Assembly: GCF_013623835.1 (NCBI RefSeq)
Contig: NZ_JABKDE010000009.1
Location: 1 to 64,000 of the forward strand
DNA length: 64,000 bases
Origin: Brevibacterium oceani
GTDB taxonomy: Bacteria > Actinomycetota > Actinomycetes > Actinomycetales > Brevibacteriaceae
Direction of reading: 5' to 3'
The translations under genes were made by a program, and so were the position numbers. Positions 37,410 through 46,529 of this stretch are shown here, piece after piece (positions within the stretch are counted from its first letter, which is position 1; every line of letters starts with the position of its first letter). The notes under the pieces are model-generated. The model was not told the DNA's origin. It worked only from the letters and a program-made list of their open reading frames with translations, and made no database searches.

Positions 37410-38120
37410 CTACTGGAGGTATTCGCCGCAGGCCTCGGTGAGGAAGTCGCCGGCGACGCCGCCCTCTTCGCCGAGGCTGATCGCCGTCATCTGGATACCC
37501 CACCACACGCGCGGCGAGCCGCCCCACTGCTGGCGGAACTCTTCGCGCCGGTCGGGATCATCGGCGAGGTCGTCGGCGGCGAGGCCGATCCGGTCCTGCG
37601 CATCGTCGGCGGTGCAGCGTTTCTCATCGTCAGGGCCCTTCGGGTCGAGCTCCGGGATGGCTTTGTCGTCGACGGTCTTGAGCGTGTAGGCGGAGTTGCC
37701 GATCTCCTCGACGTCGAAGGTGCCGTGGATGAGCAGGAACGGCGAGAGGTCGTCGTCGACGTTCTTCGCATCGACGGTGACGCTCACGCTGTCGGGACTG
37801 TCGGCGGTCACGGTCATCTCACCGGAGTCGGGCACCTCGGGGTTGCCGGTGTGGACGTAGACCTTGAGGTAGGCGGGAGTCTTCTTCTCGGCCGCCTCGG
37901 CGAGCCCCTGCCACAGCGGATCCGTGTCCTTCTGACCGCCAGGGGAGGAGTCGACGACGGTGACGTCGGGAGCGTCCTTGGGGGTCTCGATCGGGGTGAC
38001 CTCCTCCTTGCTCACCGAAGGGCGCTCCTGGGGACGGGTCTCCTCGGGCGTCGACACGCAAGCCGTCGTCGTGGCCAGCAGGGCAGCGGCGGACAGAAGG
38101 GCAAGTGGTCGAAGTCGCAT
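37410..38120 (-). CDS. Secreted lipoprotein of unknown function
   Basis: A 236-residue lipoprotein: the signal peptide RLRPLALLSAAALLATTTAC ends in a TTAC lipobox, followed by a Pro/Glu/Thr-rich linker and a soluble domain. GAGGAACC before the ATG is a fair ribosome binding site. No domain is recognised. It stands alone between the monooxygenase and an acetyltransferase. Confidence 0.62.
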   Translation of the reverse strand: MRLRPLALLSAAALLATTTACVSTPEETRPQERPSVSKEEVTPIETPKDAPDVTVVDSSPGGQKDTDPLWQGLAEAAEKKTPAYLKVYVHTGNPEVPDSGEMTVTADSPDSVSVTVDAKNVDDDLSPFLLIHGTFDVEEIGNSAYTLKTVDDKAIPELDPKGPDDEKRCTADDAQDRIGLAADDLADDPDRREEFRQQWGGSPRVWWGIQMTAISLGEEGGVAGDFLTEACGEYLQ

Positions 38121-38328
38121 GGTTCCTCGAAGTCATATCGGAGTCCGGGTGAGACATGGGCGCACCGGTGGTGAGCATCCTGGTCTCCAGCCTAATGTCC
38201 GGGTGCCCGCGAGCCCGGGCTGACGCGCGGCACAGTGTCGAAAGCGCGTTACACAGCGTTGAAAGCACGCGGCGCGAAGCATCGAAAGCGTCAGGCGCCG
38301 GGCCGACCGCGTCAGATACCCCGCCGAC

Positions 38329-39018
38329 TCAGCCCTGTCGAGCTTCGGCGATGAGCTCGCGCAGACCCTGCCTCTGCTGGCCATGGGAGTCGAAGTTCGC
38401 GTCATCGAGCCAGTTCAGATAGGCCGTGCGCAGCGCCGGCCATTCGGAGTCGATGATGGAGAACCATGCGGTGTCGCGATTGCGGCCCTTGACGATGAGA
38501 TGCTGTCGGAACAGTCCCTCGAAGGTGAAGCCGAAGCGTTCGGCCGCCCGCTTCGACGGCGCATTCGCGTCATCGCATTTCCATTCGAAGCGGCGGTAGC
38601 CGGCGGAGAAGGCGAAATCGGCGCAGAGGAAGAGTGCCTCGGTGGCCGCTCGGGTCCGCGACAGGGCGGGGCCCCACAGGACGTGTCCGACCTCGATGAC
38701 GCCATTGGCCGTATCAATGCGCATGAGCGCCTGCCGGCCGACTGCATCACCGGTGGACCGGTCGACGACGGCGAAGAAGAGGGGATCGGAACTGTCGGCC
38801 GCCTCGGCGATCCAGGAATCGAATTCCGCACGATCGGTCTGCGGGGTCTGCGGCAGGTAGCGGAACCGCTCCTCGATGCCCTCGGGCGCGGAGACCACAG
38901 CGAAGAGCGCATCCGCGTGTGCGGACGGATCGAGTGGTTCGAGGTCGACGAAGCGACCATGGATCGTCTTGCGCCGAGGCGGCTGTGCGCCGGCGTAGTC
39001 CCTGAGCTCATCGGTCAT
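38329..39018 (-). CDS. GNAT-family N-acetyltransferase (RimJ/RimL-like)
   Basis: A 229-residue acetyltransferase. It has the RimL-type layout: RFVDLEPLDPSAHADALFAV at the start, DRSTGDAVGRQALMRID, the acetyl-CoA region VIEVGHVLWGPALSRTRAAT and YRRFEWKCDDANAPSKRAAE with RFGFTFEG. Substrate unknown. GAGGAG lies about 8 nt before the ATG. A MarR gene is transcribed toward it and ends 115 bp upstream. Confidence 0.82.
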   Translation of the reverse strand: MTDELRDYAGAQPPRRKTIHGRFVDLEPLDPSAHADALFAVVSAPEGIEERFRYLPQTPQTDRAEFDSWIAEAADSSDPLFFAVVDRSTGDAVGRQALMRIDTANGVIEVGHVLWGPALSRTRAATEALFLCADFAFSAGYRRFEWKCDDANAPSKRAAERFGFTFEGLFRQHLIVKGRNRDTAWFSIIDSEWPALRTAYLNWLDDANFDSHGQQRQGLRELIAEARQG

Positions 39019-39133
39019 GGCTGGCTCCTCATCGTCGGGGTCGGCGGTGTGGTTATGGCGTCGGGGTGCGCCCGGCAGCGGGCGGTCGGGGATCGTCGGG
39101 ACCAGGGTGGCCGGGGCCGGGGGATCGGCGGAC

Positions 39134-39628
39134 TCACTCTTCGTCGCTGTCGAAGCCCGTGGACAGTTCACGCAGCAGGGAAGCGAGCTTGCGGCTGCCG
39201 GCGGGGGTGAGCCCGCTGAGGATGTCGCGTTCCTTGAGCAGCAGATCCGCCAGGGCCGAATCGACCGTGGCGCGACCGCTGTCGGTCAGCTGAACGAGAA
39301 CACCGCGACGATCGCCGGGGTCAGGACGCCGCTCGACCCAGCCGCGGGCGACGAGACGGTCGATGCGGTTGGTCATGGTGCCGCTGGTGACCAGGGTCTC
39401 CTGGAGCAGGGTCGAGGGGGAGAGCTGGTACGGCTCGCCGGAACGGCGCAGCGCGGAGAGCACGTCGAAAGCCCAGCCTTCGATTCCGTAGTCGGAGAAG
39501 CTGGCCTTCCGCGCGAGGTCCAGCTGCCGGGCCAGACGCGAGACACGGGAGAGGATCTCCATCGGCGAGACGTCGAGATCCGGACGTTCGTGTCGCCAGG
39601 CTGCGACTATTCGATCCACTTCGTCCAT
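39134..39628 (-). CDS. MarR-family transcriptional regulator
   Basis: A 164-residue winged-helix regulator: YGIEGWAFDVLSALRRSGEP leads into the recognition region STLLQETLVTSGTMTNRIDR, followed by the wing GWVERRPDPGDRRGVLVQLT. A leaderless -10 (TAAAAT, 39635-39640) and a 13-bp palindrome lie just upstream, indicating self-control. The ligand is unknown; the acetyltransferase downstream on the same strand may be part of its regulon. Confidence 0.88.
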   Translation of the reverse strand: MDEVDRIVAAWRHERPDLDVSPMEILSRVSRLARQLDLARKASFSDYGIEGWAFDVLSALRRSGEPYQLSPSTLLQETLVTSGTMTNRIDRLVARGWVERRPDPGDRRGVLVQLTDSGRATVDSALADLLLKERDILSGLTPAGSRKLASLLRELSTGFDSDEE

Positions 39629-39634
39629 GAACCG

Positions 39635-39661
39635 ATTTTACGTCCATATCAAGAATCTTGA
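39635..39661 (-). promoter_or_regulatory. MarR promoter and candidate operator
   Basis: The minus-strand hexamer TAAAAT (39635-39640) is 6 nt from the ATG at 39628. TCAAGAATCTTGA (39649-39661) is a palindrome with one central base and resembles MarR-type boxes; a second partial copy (ACTTCTTGAC) follows about 12 bp away. Confidence 0.5.
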
Positions 39662-39826
39662 CCACAAAGATACTTCTTGACGAGACATTGCTTACTCTCA
39701 AGGGTCCATCTAACCTGCGGGGTTGGATGGACGGGTGCGTTTGGGAATATGGTTGTCCTTGGTTGTTGCATCCGTCAACGAACCTGCAAGGGCAGACCGC
39801 CCGGCAGTGAGAGCGAAGGAATACAC

Positions 39827-40996
39827 GTGGATCTTTTCGAGTATCAAGCACGTGACCTGTTCGAGAAGCACGGAGTGCCCGTGCTCAAGGCCCAGGTCGC
39901 GACGACGCCAGAAGAAGCGAAGAAGGCAGCTGAGGATCTGGGCGGCGGCGTGGTCGTCGTCAAGTCGCAGGTCAAGATCGGCGGCCGCGGCAAGGCCGGC
40001 GGCGTCAAGGTCGCGAAGAACCCCGACGAGGCCGAAGCGCGCGCCGAGGACATCCTCGGACTCGACATCAAGGGCCACATCACCGAAAAGGTGATGATCG
40101 CCGAGGGTGCCGACATCGCTGAGGAGTATTACTTCTCCGTCCTGCTCGACCGGTCCAACCGCACCTACCTGGCCATGTGCTCCAAGGAAGGCGGAATGGA
40201 GATCGAGCAGCTCGCCGTGGAACGCCCGGAAGCGCTCGCCAAGATCCCCGTCTCGGCCATCGACGGCATCAACGCCGAGAAGGCTGCCGAGATCGCCGAG
40301 GCTGCCGGCTTCGACGCCGACACCGCTGCGAAGATCGCCCCCGTGCTGACCAGCCTGTGGACCGTCTTCGAGTCCGAAGACGCCACCCTGGTCGAGGTCA
40401 ACCCGCTGGTCAAGACCGGTGCCGGTGACATCATCGCCCTCGACGGCAAGGTCTCCCTCGACGACAATGCCGACTTCCGCCACAAGGAGCACGAGGAGCT
40501 GCGCGACATCAGCGCGGAGAACCCGCTCGAGCTCAAGGCCAAGAAGCTCGACCTCAACTACGTCAAGCTCGACGGTGAGGTCGGCATCATCGGCAACGGC
40601 GCGGGTCTGGTCATGTCGACCCTCGACGTCGTCGCCTACGCCGGTGAGAACCACAACGGCGTCAAGCCCGCGAACTTCCTCGACATCGGAGGCGGCGCCT
40701 CGGCCGAGGTCATGGCCAACGGACTCGACGTCATCCTCGGCGATGACCAGGTGAAGTCCGTCTTCGTCAACGTCTTCGGCGGAATCACCGCCTGTGACGC
40801 GGTGGCTGACGGCATCGTCAAGGCCCTCGAGATCCTCGGTGATCAGGCCACGAAGCCGCTCGTCGTCCGCCTCGACGGCAACAACGTCGACGAGGGACGC
40901 GCCATCCTCAAGAATGCCGCGCACCCGCTCGTCACACTCACTGACACGATGGACGGTGGAGCCGACAAGGCCGCCGAACTGGCTGCTGCCAAGTAA
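39827..40996 (+). CDS. sucC: Succinyl-CoA synthetase, beta subunit
   Basis: Forms the nucleotide-binding half of succinyl-CoA synthetase in the TCA cycle. The 389-residue protein starts [20 protein letters not shown] (GTG start after GAAGGA), has the ATP-grasp segment [24 protein letters not shown] with metal ligands, and the C-terminal [10 protein letters not shown] and [10 protein letters not shown] motifs. sucD follows after 18 bp. Confidence 0.97.
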   Translation: MDLFEYQARDLFEKHGVPVLKAQVATTPEEAKKAAEDLGGGVVVVKSQVKIGGRGKAGGVKVAKNPDEAEARAEDILGLDIKGHITEKVMIAEGADIAEEYYFSVLLDRSNRTYLAMCSKEGGMEIEQLAVERPEALAKIPVSAIDGINAEKAAEIAEAAGFDADTAAKIAPVLTSLWTVFESEDATLVEVNPLVKTGAGDIIALDGKVSLDDNADFRHKEHEELRDISAENPLELKAKKLDLNYVKLDGEVGIIGNGAGLVMSTLDVVAYAGENHNGVKPANFLDIGGGASAEVMANGLDVILGDDQVKSVFVNVFGGITACDAVADGIVKALEILGDQATKPLVVRLDGNNVDEGRAILKNAAHPLVTLTDTMDGGADKAAELAAAK

Positions 40997-41014
40997 GGAA
41001 AGGTCTTTACAACA

Positions 41015-41911
41015 ATGTCTATCTTCCTGAATTCCGATTCGAAGATCATCGTCCAGGGCATCACCGGCGGAGAGGGCTCGAAGCACACCGCCCGTATGCT
41101 CGCCGCGGGATCGAACGTCGTCGGCGGTGTCAACGCCCGCAAGGCCGGCACCACCGTGAAGCACAACGACAAGGACGGCAACGAGGTCGAGCTGCCCGTC
41201 TTCGGTTCCGTCGCCGAGGCGATGGAAGCCACCGGTGCCGATGTGTCCGTGGCCTTCGTGCCGCCGGCATTCTCCAAGGACGCCGCGATCGAGGCCATCG
41301 ACGCCAAGATCGGTCTGCTCGTCATCATCACCGAGGGCATCCCGGTGCAGGACTCGGCCGAGGTCTGGGCCCGTGCGCAGGCGGCTGGAAACGCCACCCG
41401 CATCATCGGACCCAACTGCCCGGGCATCATCACCCCCGGTGAGTCGCTGGCAGGCATCATCCCGGCCAACATCACGAAGAAGGGCAAGCTGGGTCTCGTC
41501 TCGAAGTCCGGCACCCTGACCTACCAGATGATGTACGAGCTGCGTGACCTCGGCTTCTCGACCGCCATCGGCATCGGCGGAGACCCGGTCATCGGCACCA
41601 CGCACATCGATGCGCTCGAAGCGTTCGAGGCCGACCCGGAGACCGAAGCGATCGTCATGATCGGCGAGATCGGCGGCGACGCCGAGGAGCGTGCCGCGGC
41701 CTTCATCAAGGACAACGTGTCGAAGCCGGTCGTCGGCTACGTCGCAGGCTTCACCGCTCCCGAGGGCAAGACCATGGGCCACGCCGGCGCCATCGTCTCC
41801 GGCTCCTCGGGAACCGCTCAGGCCAAGAAGGAAGCGCTCGAGGCTGCAGGCGTCAAGGTCGGCAAGACCCCGACCGAGACTGCCGAGCTCATGCGCGGAC
41901 TCCTCGCCTGA
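41015..41911 (+). CDS. sucD: Succinyl-CoA synthetase, alpha subunit
   Basis: The 298-residue subunit binds CoA and carries the phosphohistidine. It shows the CoA motif [20 protein letters not shown], the [10 protein letters not shown] segment, and the active-site His in [20 protein letters not shown]. Complete and in standard order after sucC. A long inverted repeat follows its stop. Confidence 0.98.
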   Translation: MSIFLNSDSKIIVQGITGGEGSKHTARMLAAGSNVVGGVNARKAGTTVKHNDKDGNEVELPVFGSVAEAMEATGADVSVAFVPPAFSKDAAIEAIDAKIGLLVIITEGIPVQDSAEVWARAQAAGNATRIIGPNCPGIITPGESLAGIIPANITKKGKLGLVSKSGTLTYQMMYELRDLGFSTAIGIGGDPVIGTTHIDALEAFEADPETEAIVMIGEIGGDAEERAAAFIKDNVSKPVVGYVAGFTAPEGKTMGHAGAIVSGSSGTAQAKKEALEAAGVKVGKTPTETAELMRGLLA

Positions 41912-41972
41912 GTCGAGCACTCCCGCAACAGGTGAGCGCCTGACCAGCAGGTAACTGGCAGGTAGCCCGCAC

Positions 41973-42042
41973 ACAACTGTCCCTTTGAAGTGCACACGTA
42001 GTGAATCTATGCACTGCGTCTGCACTTCAAAGGGACAGTTGT
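41973..42042. terminator. Long perfect inverted repeat after sucD
   Basis: Arms of 22 nt (41973-41994 and 42021-42042) are perfectly complementary; inside, after a C-C mismatch, eight more pairs form around an 8-nt loop. It lies 61 bp after the sucD stop and before a same-strand gene with its own promoter, so a transcription end for sucCD is likely. Confidence 0.68.
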
Positions 42043-42130
42043 CGTCTGGAGGGTCTGTGGGCAGGCACCAGGGTGCCGCCAGCGGTTGTTCGTGACGCCG
42101 ACGGTGGTGTGTGCTGCTGCCGAGAGGGGA

Positions 42131-42136
42131 TAGTCT
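42131..42136 (+). promoter_or_regulatory. -10 element of a leaderless promoter (threonine aldolase)
   Basis: TAGTCT ends 6 nt before the GTG at 42143; no ribosome binding site is present. Confidence 0.5.
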
Positions 42137-42142
42137 GAGAGC

Positions 42143-43285
42143 GTGAACGCCCAGACACCTGATCAGACAGCGCAGTCGCAGAACCCTGCGGACACCCTCA
42201 TCAATTCCGGCACCGCCGCTCCGCCCGTCGACACCAGCCCGGATGCGCACCCGCGCAACTTCGGCTCCGACAACTGGGCCGGCGTCCACCCGGAGGTGCT
42301 CGACGCCATCGCCGAAGCCAACGTCGGCCACACTCCCGGCTACGGCGGGGACCCGTGGACGTCCCGCTTCCACGACATCACGGCCCACCACTTCGGACCC
42401 AAAGCCCAGGCGTTTCCAGTCTTCAACGGCACCGGCGCCAATGTCCTGGCCCTGCAGTCAGCTCTGCCGCGGTGGGCAGCGGTGATCACGACCGCCTCGG
42501 CACATATCAACTACGACGAGACCGGCGCCCCGGAGAAGGTCGGCGGACTCAAGATCGTCGGCGCCGCCACCGAGGACGGCAAGCTCACCCCCGAGACCAT
42601 CGAGTCCGCGATCATCGGCCGCGGCCACGAGCACAATGCACAGCCGCTGGCAGTGAGCATCTCCGAGTCCACCGAATGGGGCACGACCTACACCCCCGAC
42701 GAGATCGCGACCATCGCGGCCACCGCCCACGATCTCGACATGATCGTCCACGTCGACGGGTCCCGTCTCGGCAATGCGGCGGCTCACCTCGGCGTCGGGT
42801 TAGGCGACATCACCTCCGCCGTCGGCGTCGACATCGTCAGCCTCGGCGGGGCGAAGAACGGCCTGCTCGGCGCCGAGGCGGTCGTCGTCCTCAATCCCGA
42901 CATCGGCCACGGCATGCGCTTCCTGCGCAAGATGAACCTGCAGCTGGCGTCGAAGATGCGCTTCCTCTCCGCGCAGCTGAATGCGCTCTACGAGGGCGAC
43001 CTGTGGCGGAACTCGGCCACCCGGTCCAATGAGATGGCGAAATACCTCGCCGACGAACTCGCCGAGGTGGCCGCCAGCGGCCGTGTCCCCGGACTCGAGA
43101 TCGTGCAGAAGGTCGAATCGAACGTTGTCTTCGTGCGTATGCCCGCCGAGGTGGCCACCCGCGCCCGACAGACGTTCGCCTTCGCGGACTGGCCCTTGGA
43201 GAAGGGCATCGTCCGCCTCATGTGCGCGTTCGATACGACAACCGAGGACGTCGACGCCCTCGTCGCCGCGATCGCAGGGAACTGA
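42143..43285 (+). CDS. ltaE: Low-specificity L-threonine aldolase
   Basis: A PLP enzyme of the beta-eliminating lyase group that cleaves threonine or allo-threonine to glycine and acetaldehyde. The 380-residue protein contains NFGSDNWAGVHPEVLDAIAE, GHTPGYGGDPWTSRFHD, the HVDGSRLGNAA strand with the PLP Asp, and the Schiff-base Lys in VSLGGAKNGLLGAE. The first 35 residues are a polar extension with no family match. It stands in its own unit. Confidence 0.82.
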   Translation: MNAQTPDQTAQSQNPADTLINSGTAAPPVDTSPDAHPRNFGSDNWAGVHPEVLDAIAEANVGHTPGYGGDPWTSRFHDITAHHFGPKAQAFPVFNGTGANVLALQSALPRWAAVITTASAHINYDETGAPEKVGGLKIVGAATEDGKLTPETIESAIIGRGHEHNAQPLAVSISESTEWGTTYTPDEIATIAATAHDLDMIVHVDGSRLGNAAAHLGVGLGDITSAVGVDIVSLGGAKNGLLGAEAVVVLNPDIGHGMRFLRKMNLQLASKMRFLSAQLNALYEGDLWRNSATRSNEMAKYLADELAEVAASGRVPGLEIVQKVESNVVFVRMPAEVATRARQTFAFADWPLEKGIVRLMCAFDTTTEDVDALVAAIAGN

Positions 43286-43392
43286 CCGCTCGCCGAAGAC
43301 CGCGAAATCATTTCGTGAGGTCGAGATCGACGATGGTCGATACCCGTCCGAGACGAAGATCGAAGAGAAGAAACACCGACGAAAGAAGATGG

Positions 43393-44190
43393 ATGAAGAA
43401 GGCCTTTGTTCCTGCCCTGACAATTCTGCTCGTGCTCATCATCGGAGTGATCGGATACATCCTCAATTCGGCGCCCACAGCAGATGACGAGGCGACAGGA
43501 GACTCGGACAGCTGTGACGTCTCGGCTTACACCATGGGTGTGAAATGGCAACAGCAGAGCGCCGAGGCGGTGGCCCTTCAGGGCCAGACCTACGGTATGG
43601 CCACGCGAGCGCTCGACAAAGCTGTCGCTGACGCCCCGGAAGGAGAGGACCTGGCCATCATGACCGACCTCGACGAGACGGCCATCGACAATTCGAAGCT
43701 CTTGGCTCGCGATATCGCCGAATGCCACGACTTCAGCGGCTGGGATACCTGGGATGACTGGGAGAAGAACGGAGAGCCGACTCTCATCCCCGGCGCTGCC
43801 GAGTTCTTCGACCATGCTGACGAACTCGGTGTCGACATCTACTACGTGTCCGACCGGACCGAGGAGAACCGTGCTGAGAACGTCGCGACTCTCGCTCAGT
43901 TGGGCCTGCCGCAGGCCCATGACGAGCACGTCCTGCTTCTCGGACCGCCGAAAGCCGAACGACGAGCACAAGTCGAATCGGGCCACACGCTGCTTATGCA
44001 GCTCGGGGATTCGCTGCACGACTTCGACGGCGCATTCGCGGACGCTTCCGTTGAAAAGCAGCGGGAACTCGTGGAGAAGAACCGAGCGAAATTCGGGTCC
44101 GAGTGGATGATCTTGCCGAACCCGACATATGGCGACTGGAGCGAGTCCGACCTGGACGAGTGGAAAGCGCCGGTCCGCACCGACGACTGA
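43393..44190 (+). CDS. HAD-type acid phosphatase, e(P4)/5'-nucleotidase-like
   Basis: A 265-residue exported or membrane-anchored phosphatase: a hydrophobic segment (KAFVPALTILLVLIIGVIGY) precedes a HAD domain with the nucleophile motif MTDLDETAIDNS, a VSDRTEENRAENV motif II region and an LGDSLHDFDGAF motif IV. The family removes phosphate from nucleotides outside the membrane. No lipobox Cys is evident after the helix, so it is probably membrane-bound. The ATG at 43393 follows GAAAGAAGATGG. Confidence 0.8.
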   Translation: MKKAFVPALTILLVLIIGVIGYILNSAPTADDEATGDSDSCDVSAYTMGVKWQQQSAEAVALQGQTYGMATRALDKAVADAPEGEDLAIMTDLDETAIDNSKLLARDIAECHDFSGWDTWDDWEKNGEPTLIPGAAEFFDHADELGVDIYYVSDRTEENRAENVATLAQLGLPQAHDEHVLLLGPPKAERRAQVESGHTLLMQLGDSLHDFDGAFADASVEKQRELVEKNRAKFGSEWMILPNPTYGDWSESDLDEWKAPVRTDD

Positions 44191-44209
44191 GCACATCCAC
44201 AATTGGAGC

Positions 44210-44277
44210 CGAGACACCGCCGGAGCGCCGAGACACCTGTGCACACAGCGTGGTCTCGGCGCTCCGGCGGTGTCTCG
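44210..44277. terminator. Long perfect inverted repeat between convergent genes
   Basis: Arms of 25 nt (44210-44234 and 44253-44277) pair perfectly; the 18-nt loop itself contains a CTGTG/CACAG pairing. It lies between the phosphatase and the convergent rtcB gene and is probably a bidirectional transcription end. Confidence 0.68.
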
Positions 44278-44335
44278 AGGAGCTGCCTGCCGACGAGTCC
44301 CGCCGCAGACGGCCCCGACCGGATCACCTGCTGGA

Positions 44336-45505
44336 TCAGTCGCCCTTGACGTTGACGAGCTGACGCAGGGTGTGGCGGATCTCGACGAGCTCGCCCGCAT
44401 CCTCCATCACCTGGTCGATCGGCTTGTAGGCCTGCGGGATCTCATCGATGAACGCGTCGGTGTCGCGGTACTCGATGCCGGCCATGGCCTCACGAAGCTG
44501 ATCGCGGGTGAAGGTCTTCCGCGCCTGCGTGCGGGAGTACTGACGGCCGGCCCCATGTGGTGAGGAGTTCAGCGCCACCGGGTTGCCCCTGCCAACGACT
44601 ACGTAGGACGCGGTGCCCATGGACCCGGGGATGAGCCCGAGTCGGCCGGACTCGGCCTCGATGGCACCCTTGCGGGAGACCCACACCTGCTTGTTGAAAT
44701 GAGTCTCTGCCTGGGTGAAGTTGTGGTGGCAGTTGATCCGCGCCTCTTCGACCACGGGCTCGCCCATGGTCTCGGAGACCTGCCTGGCCACGCGGTCCAT
44801 CATCTCCTCCCGGTTGAGCAGGGCGAAGTGCTGCGCCCATTTCAGCTGCCGGATATAGGCGGTGAATTCCGGTGTGCCCTCGACGAGGTAGGCGAGATCC
44901 GGGTCCGGCAGTTCGATCCACCACTGCTTGCACAGGCGGGACGCGACCTTGATGTGGTGCATGGCGATCTTGTTGCCGATGCCTCGGGACCCGGAATGGA
45001 GGAACATCCACACCCAATCCTCCTCATCGACGGAGACCTCGATGAAGTGGTTGCCAGACCCCAGGGAGCCGAGCTGGTAACGCCAGTGCCCGGCATACTC
45101 GCCCGGGTCGAAGCCGGCCTTCTCGGCCAGTTCTTCGAGCTCGGTGATCCGCGGAGCCGCGGTGGCGACGATCTTGCGGTTGTAGGCACCGGCCGAGGTC
45201 GGCACCGCCCGCTCGATCGCCTCCCGCAGCCCCGTGAGGTCGCGGGCCACGAGCTGGGCCCGGGTGAACTGGGTGCGCACCGCGATCATGCCGCAGCCGA
45301 TGTCGACACCGACGGCGGCAGGAATGATCGCGCCCAGGGTGGGGATGACCGAACCGACGGTTGCGCCCTTGCCCAGGTGAGCATCCGGCATCAGAGCCAG
45401 ATGGGGGTAGATGAACGGCATCCGCGCAGTCGTGTGCGCCTGCTCCAGGGTCTTCTCATCGAGCAGAGACGCCCAGGAGATCAGCCGTTTGCTGAGTGTG
45501 TCCAT
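44336..45505 (-). CDS. rtcB: RtcB-type RNA ligase
   Basis: RtcB joins RNA ends carrying 2',3'-cyclic phosphate or 3'-phosphate to 5'-OH ends using GTP and manganese. The 389-residue protein has IPAAVGVDIGCGMIAVRT with the metal Cys, GSLGSGNHFIEV, FLHSGSRGIGNKIA and the guanylated His in SPHGAGRQYSR. AGGAAAGG lies 3-6 nt before the ATG. No Archease gene is visible nearby. A strongly structured 375 bp region lies upstream and may be its leader or a separate RNA gene. Confidence 0.93.
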   Translation of the reverse strand: MDTLSKRLISWASLLDEKTLEQAHTTARMPFIYPHLALMPDAHLGKGATVGSVIPTLGAIIPAAVGVDIGCGMIAVRTQFTRAQLVARDLTGLREAIERAVPTSAGAYNRKIVATAAPRITELEELAEKAGFDPGEYAGHWRYQLGSLGSGNHFIEVSVDEEDWVWMFLHSGSRGIGNKIAMHHIKVASRLCKQWWIELPDPDLAYLVEGTPEFTAYIRQLKWAQHFALLNREEMMDRVARQVSETMGEPVVEEARINCHHNFTQAETHFNKQVWVSRKGAIEAESGRLGLIPGSMGTASYVVVGRGNPVALNSSPHGAGRQYSRTQARKTFTRDQLREAMAGIEYRDTDAFIDEIPQAYKPIDQVMEDAGELVEIRHTLRQLVNVKGD

Positions 45506-45880
45506 GATCCTTTCCTAGATGTGTTGTGCGGGTCCGGGCCCACAATTCTTGGGACCCATGGGCCTGGAACCCACTGGTCCGGGACCCGCATCGCACCGAT
45601 CGGAAAGCCATGCGATATGAGAAATGCCCCGGACCGTGATCGGTGCGGGGCGATGAGATGCGCTGTCTCAGCGCTCGCGCAACCGAAGGGTCGACTGATG
45701 AAGGGATTCGAATTGCTTCGATCCCTTGAGTTCGCGCGAGTTCGCGACAACGTTCATCAGTGGATTCCTTCGGATTCGTCGACCGCGCCGAGGTGGTGCG
45801 GCCCATGCGTCGAATCGACGCACTCCCTGCGCCGAGGTGGCGCAGACGTTCGACTATACACGAACCGTGAGGTTCGTGCC
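45506..45880 (-). other. Highly structured non-coding region upstream of rtcB
   Basis: No gene is supported in these 375 bp. Nearly the whole rtcB-proximal part can fold: TGCGGGTCC/GGACCCGCA (45528-45536 with 45583-45591), CGCACCGATC/GATCGGTGCG (45593-45602 with 45639-45648), a GCCCCG...CGGGGC hairpin with one G-G mismatch (45627-45652), and an ACTGATGAA/TTCATCAGT stem (45694-45702 with 45753-45761) that encloses two more hairpins. GCCGAGGTGG occurs at 45787 and 45831. Confidence 0.5.
45859..45878 (-). terminator. Hairpin after the UspA gene
   Basis: CACGAACC and GGTTCGTG pair around GTGA, directly after the uspA stop codon on the minus strand. The following bases TATAG give only a weak T-run. 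Confidence 0.55.
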
Positions 45881-46291
45881 CTACTTCTTCTTCCGGCGGT
45901 CGACCTTGACGGACACGACGGGAACGTCGGAGTCGAGGATGATGCGCTGAGCTGTCGAACCCATGATGAGCTTGCCGACGGGGGAGCGGCGACGCGATCC
46001 GATGACGATCATGCGGGTGTCGGCGGTCGCCTCGGCGAGAGCCAGCAGCTCTTCGACGGGATCGTTGCCGCGGAGGAACTGAAGGATCTCGTGGGAGACC
46101 TCGGATGCCTGCAGGGTCTCCTTGAGCTCGTCGATGTCCTTGCTCGTGGCCACGCCGCGTTCGTCGGGTGTCTCGCCGATTCCGGCATTGAGGACGACGA
46201 GGACGTCGTCGAATGCACGGGCCTGCTCGATGCCGAATTCGACAGCGGCCTTGCCTTCGGGCGAGGGGGAATAACCGACGAGAATTGTCAT
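45881..46291 (-). CDS. Universal stress protein (UspA family)
   Basis: A single-domain universal stress protein of 136 residues. It starts MTILVGYSPSPEGKAAVEFG and carries the ATP-binding motif VIGSRRRSPVGKLIMGSTAQ (G-2x-G-9x-G(S/T) type) and VPVVSVKV, so an ATP-binding member. The C-terminus is basic (RRKKK). GGAGAG precedes the ATG by 6 nt. Confidence 0.9.
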   Translation of the reverse strand: MTILVGYSPSPEGKAAVEFGIEQARAFDDVLVVLNAGIGETPDERGVATSKDIDELKETLQASEVSHEILQFLRGNDPVEELLALAEATADTRMIVIGSRRRSPVGKLIMGSTAQRIILDSDVPVVSVKVDRRKKK

Positions 46292-46529
46292 GATCTCTCC
46301 TGGTGCGACATTGGACGAAGCTCCCTCAATTTGTAGCACATCAGCCCTCGTCGAACGGGCGGTGTTCGACCTCTGACGGTGTACGGCAGCAGATTCGGAA
46401 GGAGATTCTGATCGCACGCAGACCGGGCTCGAGCGTTCGTTTACTGAACAACTCGTCGGTGTTGCCTGAGAAGCAGTAAGGTGACCTGGGCGCTTTGCGC
46501 CTCTCCTCGAGTATCAGAAAGTTGTATCA

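Noticed and set aside
39710..42391. An 893-codon minus-strand frame antisense to sucCD
   Set aside because: It is a shadow of two highly conserved genes and crosses their intergenic palindrome.
45701..45727. A tRNA-like T-loop (TTCGAATCC) in the rtcB upstream region
   Set aside because: The bases flanking the TTCGAAT do not pair as a 5-bp T stem, and no acceptor or anticodon arm can be built around it.
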